Origin: Bacteroidales bacterium
GTDB lineage: Bacteria; Bacteroidota; Bacteroidia; Bacteroidales; UBA3824
NCBI GenBank assembly: GCA_016293845.1
Contig: JAEDDH010000046.1
Location: 1 to 9,762, forward strand
Reading direction: 5' to 3'
Length of the DNA stretch: 9,762 nt
The translations under genes and the position numbers were made by a program. Within the stretch, counting starts at the first letter, position 1. Each line of letters begins with the position of its first letter. The notes beneath the pieces are model-generated. The model did not search any database. It was given only the letters and a program-made list of their open reading frames with translations, and had not been told where the DNA came from. Positions 6,742 through 9,762 of the stretch are shown here, in pieces.

Positions 6742-9036
6742 TTATTTGGAAATATAGTAATAGTCGGCTGCATCCTTGATGTACCACTGAGAGTAGTTCT
6801 CAAAGTAATACGGCTCAATGCTGCAATTGAACGAATAATCGTATGCGGCAGAGTTATAACCGGTTGCAAAGTTGAATGCATTGTAAGTTGCAACACCGTT
6901 GTAGCCATATCCTTCATATTGATAGAGCTCACCAAGCATCGGCGTAAAGTCACCGAGTTTGTATTGAACTGCCATGCCGATTTGTTGCAGCGCAGATGAC
7001 GTTGCCCAGCTCGAAATAAGCTGATCGGTAAACGGGTTGGGCGTGGTGCCGAACCAGTTGATAACCAAAGGCATATAATATGCGCCGCCAAGTTTGTAGG
7101 TCTTGTATTTGCCGTCTTGAGAAGCAAAATGCAAGTTGTTGTAAGTAAGTTCGGCGCCGCTTAATTTCTTGTAACGAATGCCGTCGCCAGCTTTATATTT
7201 TTCGCCTTTGTAGTTGTACGTCCAGCCGCCTTCTTCCAGCACTTCGATTGCAGAGTCCACCGACGCAGTGTAAACGTCAAGTTTCATTCCTTCTTTTACG
7301 GCTTCTTTGTACATCCATGCACCGGTGTAGTACGGACCGTCGACGACACCGCCGTAACCGCCGTTAAATTGTTTTGCAAATGCAGGACGATCGATTGAAT
7401 ATGCGATTGCTTGTCTGACTTCTTGGAACATTGCGGGACCAAAGTCGGAACGGAATCCGAGTTTGCCGTAACCCGCACGAGCATAGTCGACAGAAGCAAA
7501 ACTATCGGGGTTATCTCTGACAAGTTTCAATGCAGCATCGGTATCGGTACCTCCGGTGATGCCTGCAATAACGTTGACTTGTCCTTGTTTTAATTGCGTA
7601 AGTTGAGTTTCAGAAATTATTTGAACGTACACAATCTTATCAAATCCGCCTTTTTGGCTTTCGAAGTTGCCCTTGTATTGATCGTTGCGAACAAGTGTGC
7701 AGGTTTTGTTTGCTTTGTCGTAATTATCAATCATGTATGCGCCGGTGAACGGGATTTTTGCTTCACCTTCTTGATTGGTGTTTGTTGCGGATTTTCTGAT
7801 ATAAGATGCAAACGTATATGACGTTACTTCGCCTTCGGTCTTGGTGTTATAGAATTTGTCTGCTGCATTTTCTGCTTCGACAATATAGCAACCGTCGCCA
7901 TCGTCTTTGACGTCATTATTGCCCATATACATAGCTTTCGCCGTCGGAGAAAGACCTGCGAGCGTGATGCCATAGAAGTACGTTGCGTAATCTTCGGTTG
8001 CAGTCAGAGAATAGGTATATTCATCAATAAGACGTACGCCTTTGAACTTTTTGGAAATCGTATAATCAACGTCGGTGGTATCCTTGCCGTCTTTGTCTTT
8101 CTTGTAAATAATTTTGCCGTCGTTTGTTCCGTCAAATTGCGAATATTCTTTATATCCAACGTAAGACTGTCCTGCAGTATTGCTTCCGCCACCTTCTTTC
8201 GTTGCGGTGATCGGAGTGCTGAACGCCATCAAATAGTAGAGGAAGTTCTTTGCAGTGATGGGAGTACCGTCGGAGAATTTAAGGTCATTCTTAATCTTAA
8301 CGGTGAACGTACGAGTACCGTCTTCGTTTACTTTATCTTCGTGACTTTCTACAACGGTGCTATCATATTGATAATCGCCAACTTTGTTTGCGACAACCGT
8401 GGAATAACCGTTGATCAAACCATCGATATCTAAATCGGAAGCCGCAGGGCTGCTTACGCCAAACGTTGAATGACGAAGGTTGCCCGAAAGTTCCGTCGTA
8501 TTACCGATAATGATCTTTTTGTCTGCGTTGCCTGCGGTAGGTTTCCAATCAATAAGCGCATTTGCTACGCTCCAATACGGGTTGGTCGGATTTGCCTTAA
8601 CAGACTCTTTGTCAATTACTCGAGCGTCAAACACATCATAATATTGGTTGCTGTAAAGGGGCACTTCCGGCAACAAATAGTTCCAGCGTTGAATGAACGC
8701 TTTCCACCATTTTACGTATTCGCCTTCGTTTTTGGATTTGTATACCATTGCCATCGACAAAAAGTCAAGTCCAAGTTCATACTCTTTGCCATCACTAAAC
8801 GTTTGGTATGCCAAACCATTACTCTTAAACGTAAGTTTAGATGCGTCGGCTTCATTGCCAAATTGATCATACAATGTTTTATAATCAACGCCGTATGTCA
8901 AATCCTGAACAATATCATTGTCATCAATGGCTTCGTACGGGATCTTTTTTTCTTTTTTGCACGCGGTAAGAACACCGATTGCAAGAACAAGAACTAAAAT
9001 CACAGCCAATGCAACAACTAATTTTCTTTGCTTCAT
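6742..9036 (-). CDS. oppA: Oligopeptide-binding lipoprotein OppA, apparently circularly permuted
   Basis: Extracellular peptide-binding protein of the importer (SBP family 5), 764 residues against the usual 530-600. Signal peptide: MKQRK, a hydrophobic stretch to about 22, then lipobox LTAC with lipidated C26. The usual mature start of the family, KIIIGNTTELSG (174-185), comes only after about 150 further residues. Then follow LKFSDGTPITAKNFLYYL (252-269), the family signature-like region, and FQEVRQAIAYSIDRPAF (537-553), both classic SBP_bac_5 landmarks. The extra N-terminal region (about 85-165) reads LGLDFLSMAMVY, then QRWNYLLPEVPLYSNQYYDV (116-135). That resembles the C-terminal end of normal OppA proteins (E. 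coli: DKDSAIVPVYYYVNARLV). The protein correspondingly stops early at YYYISK. I infer a circular permutation. The start at 9036 has AGGAGG 8 bases upstream. First gene after the promoter. Confidence 0.94.
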   Translation of the reverse strand: MKQRKLVVALAVILVLVLAIGVLTACKKEKKIPYEAIDDNDIVQDLTYGVDYKTLYDQFGNEADASKLTFKSNGLAYQTFSDGKEYELGLDFLSMAMVYKSKNEGEYVKWWKAFIQRWNYLLPEVPLYSNQYYDVFDARVIDKESVKANPTNPYWSVANALIDWKPTAGNADKKIIIGNTTELSGNLRHSTFGVSSPAASDLDIDGLINGYSTVVANKVGDYQYDSTVVESHEDKVNEDGTRTFTVKIKNDLKFSDGTPITAKNFLYYLMAFSTPITATKEGGGSNTAGQSYVGYKEYSQFDGTNDGKIIYKKDKDGKDTTDVDYTISKKFKGVRLIDEYTYSLTATEDYATYFYGITLAGLSPTAKAMYMGNNDVKDDGDGCYIVEAENAADKFYNTKTEGEVTSYTFASYIRKSATNTNQEGEAKIPFTGAYMIDNYDKANKTCTLVRNDQYKGNFESQKGGFDKIVYVQIISETQLTQLKQGQVNVIAGITGGTDTDAALKLVRDNPDSFASVDYARAGYGKLGFRSDFGPAMFQEVRQAIAYSIDRPAFAKQFNGGYGGVVDGPYYTGAWMYKEAVKEGMKLDVYTASVDSAIEVLEEGGWTYNYKGEKYKAGDGIRYKKLSGAELTYNNLHFASQDGKYKTYKLGGAYYMPLVINWFGTTPNPFTDQLISSWATSSALQQIGMAVQYKLGDFTPMLGELYQYEGYGYNGVATYNAFNFATGYNSAAYDYSFNCSIEPYYFENYSQWYIKDAADYYYISK

Positions 9037-9194
9037 GTTTTTTACCTCCTAAAAAATATCTTTGGAAATTTTGCCAACATTGTTGGTGTCTGCCTTTTTA
9101 TTTTTGCCGGATACTTATGTGTTGACTGCGTTTCTCGTCCGTCTCGTCTGCGTTTTTTTGCGGACTTTATCAAAGTATTCTGACAAATTATGAT
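9037..9194 (-). promoter_or_regulatory. Untranslated leader of the opp operon
   Basis: This is the predicted 5' leader. It contains an exact short palindrome, CCAACA-A-TGTTGG (9086-9074), that could be an operator or small hairpin. It also has a direct repeat AAACGCAG (9155-9148 and 9133-9126, 22 bases apart) with related GACGAG copies between. No riboswitch, T-box, leader peptide or attenuator terminator could be recognised. Confidence 0.5.
9045..9050 (-). promoter_or_regulatory. Ribosome binding site of oppA
   Basis: AGGAGG on the minus strand, 8 bases before ATG 9036. Near-perfect strength and spacing, as expected for a highly expressed binding protein. Confidence 0.88.
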
Positions 9195-9200
9195 GTTTCT

Positions 9201-9229
9201 ATTATAAAGGTACTTAGCCAATCTGTAAA
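9201..9229 (-). promoter_or_regulatory. Sigma-A-type promoter of the opp operon
   Basis: On the minus strand a -35 box TTTACA (9229-9224, one mismatch to TTGACA) and a perfect -10 box TATAAT (9206-9201) are separated by exactly 17 bases. Transcription should start near 9194, giving a leader of about 157 bases. Directly upstream, 9231-9268 is almost pure A-tract on this strand, which looks like an UP element for the RNA polymerase alpha subunit. Confidence 0.85.
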
Positions 9230-9352
9230 CAATTTTTAATTATTTTTTATTTATTTTTTTGTTTTTTATGCAAATGTATATATTTTTACTCACTTTTGTT
9301 TAAGAGTTTTATGCGGTTTTTTTGCATTTTCCGCGCGTTTTTCGCCGTTTCC

Positions 9353-9378
9353 TGCGCTACTATATTGCGCTACTATAT
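9353..9378. repeat. 13-bp tandem duplication
   Basis: TGCGCTACTATAT occurs twice without a gap (9353-9365 and 9366-9378). It probably arose by slippage, or it could be a paired protein-binding site. Confidence 0.7.
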
Positions 9379-9379
9379 A

Positions 9380-9416
9380 TAGATAAATTCATTGTTATCT
9401 AAGATGTTACATCTTA
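9380..9416. repeat. Two overlapping inverted repeats
   Basis: TAGATAA (9380-9386) pairs with TTATCTA (9395-9401), and TAAGATG (9400-9406) pairs with CATCTTA (9410-9416). The two 7-bp stems share positions 9400-9401, so as RNA they would compete at the junction. No T-run follows. Confidence 0.45.
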
Positions 9417-9514
9417 TATGCTGTTATATGTTGCTTTGTTTCAACACAATAAACTGATACAGCAAAAAACCCGTTTTTATCTCCTTTTTCTTGCTCGTTG
9501 TTCACTTTGTTGTT

Positions 9515-9556
9515 TTTATGCAGTTTTTATGCATAATGTCAATATTTATGCAGTTT
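9515..9556. repeat. Repeated TTTATGCA units
   Basis: TTTATGCAGTTT is present at 9515-9526 and again at 9545-9556. A third partial copy, TTTTTATGCA, lies at 9524-9533. The function is unknown. Confidence 0.5.
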
Positions 9557-9580
9557 ACTCTCAATTTCTTCTCTTCCCGC

Positions 9581-9627
9581 AAAAAAGCCTTGGATATTTT
9601 TCGCGTTCGTTCAATTTCCAAGGCTTT
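9581..9627 (-). terminator. Rho-independent terminator of murC
   Basis: On the minus strand a perfect 11-bp stem, AAAGCCTTGGA (9627-9617) with TCCAAGGCTTT (9594-9584), encloses a 22-base loop and runs into TTTTTT (9586-9581). It lies about 60 bases past the murC stop and separates murC from the opp operon. Confidence 0.88.
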
Positions 9628-9688
9628 ACTATTTATTGTGTTCACTCGCTTCTTCTTTCGGCTTAATTCTGTTTTTTATTTTGGAAAT

Positions 9689-9762
9689 CTATTGCTCTTT
9701 CAGAAGGTCGGCGATGATGTCGACGTCGCCGGCACCCAGAATCATTATTACGTCGCCGGCTC
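9689..9762 (-). CDS. murC: UDP-N-acetylmuramate--L-alanine ligase MurC, C-terminal end (partial)
   Basis: The minus-strand frame entering from the right edge gives 23 residues before TAG (9691-9689), including GDVIMILGAGDVDIIADLL. The pattern GDV-x-x-x-x-GAGD-x followed by an amphipathic helix is the characteristic C-terminus of MurC, the cytoplasmic ligase that adds L-alanine to UDP-MurNAc in peptidoglycan synthesis. Other Mur ligases lack this GAGD ending in the same form. Only the tail is visible. The gene points in the same direction as opp but is cut off from it by its own terminator, so the two are not one operon. Confidence 0.82.
   Translation of the reverse strand, partial: AGDVIMILGAGDVDIIADLLKEQ

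Larger units (their letters stand above)
9230..9580. other. AT-rich intergenic region between murC and the opp promoter
   Basis: About 350 bases without a convincing gene. It holds the A-tract upstream of the opp promoter (9231-9268), a 13-bp tandem repeat (9353-9378), two overlapping inverted repeats (9380-9416) and repeated TTTATGCAGTTT units (9515-9556). An 82-codon plus-strand frame from 9418 crosses the murC terminator and resembles no protein, so I reject it. Confidence 0.65.

Noticed and set aside
9201..9268. CodY or T-box control of the opp operon
   Set aside because: No match to the CodY consensus near the promoter and no T-box features (specifier loop, antiterminator bulge, terminator) in the leader.
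9240..9580. Hidden tRNA, SRP RNA, 6S RNA or CRISPR array
   Set aside because: No cloverleaf, conserved SRP loop motifs or regularly spaced repeats were found; the repeats present are short and irregular.
9418..9666. 82-codon plus-strand frame
   Set aside because: It crosses the murC terminator, lacks a ribosome binding site and has the low-complexity composition of AT-rich non-coding DNA.

Overview
The window holds one nearly complete transcription unit on the minus strand: an oligopeptide/dipeptide (Opp/Dpp-type) ABC importer in the order oppA-oppB-oppC-oppD-oppF, followed by a small membrane protein gene. Strong AGGAGG-type ribosome binding sites, a lipoprotein substrate-binding protein (lipobox LTAC), tight gene spacing and a moderate-to-low GC content with very AT-rich intergenic DNA suggest a Bacillota/Clostridia-like, Gram-positive-type bacterium. 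The exact lineage cannot be read from the window.

Layout, left to right. Positions 1-74 are the last codons of an unidentified plus-strand gene, ended by a hairpin terminator at 110-142. The convergent gap contains a perfect 10-bp inverted repeat and the terminator of the opp operon (359-405). The operon runs leftward from a near-consensus sigma-A promoter at 9201-9229: oppA (9036-6742), an intercistronic hairpin (6678-6700), oppB (6645-5623), oppC (5611-3425), oppD (3410-2394), oppF (2428-680) and the small membrane gene (678-439). From oppB on, the genes touch or overlap, which suggests translational coupling. To the right lie about 350 bases of AT-rich non-coding DNA with short repeats, the murC terminator (9581-9627) and the last 23 codons of murC (9689-9762) on the minus strand.

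The importer should work in the usual way. Lipoprotein OppA captures peptide outside the cell, OppB and OppC form the membrane channel, and OppD and OppF hydrolyse ATP inside. Three of its five subunits have unusual architecture. OppC carries about 300 extra extracellular residues that read as seven RCC1/BLIP-II-like beta-propeller blades, placed between TM1 and the canonical FGTD-x-x-GRS segment. OppF has about 180 extra, highly charged, helix-prone residues between Walker A and the Q-loop, plus an acidic C-terminal tail. OppA appears circularly permuted: the segment that normally closes a family-5 binding protein (around PEVPLYSNQYYDV) sits at its N-terminus, and its C-terminus stops where that segment would begin. 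OppB and OppD look conventional. This decorated peptide importer is the most interesting content of the window. The motifs are read directly from the sequence; folds and functions of the extra domains are inference.
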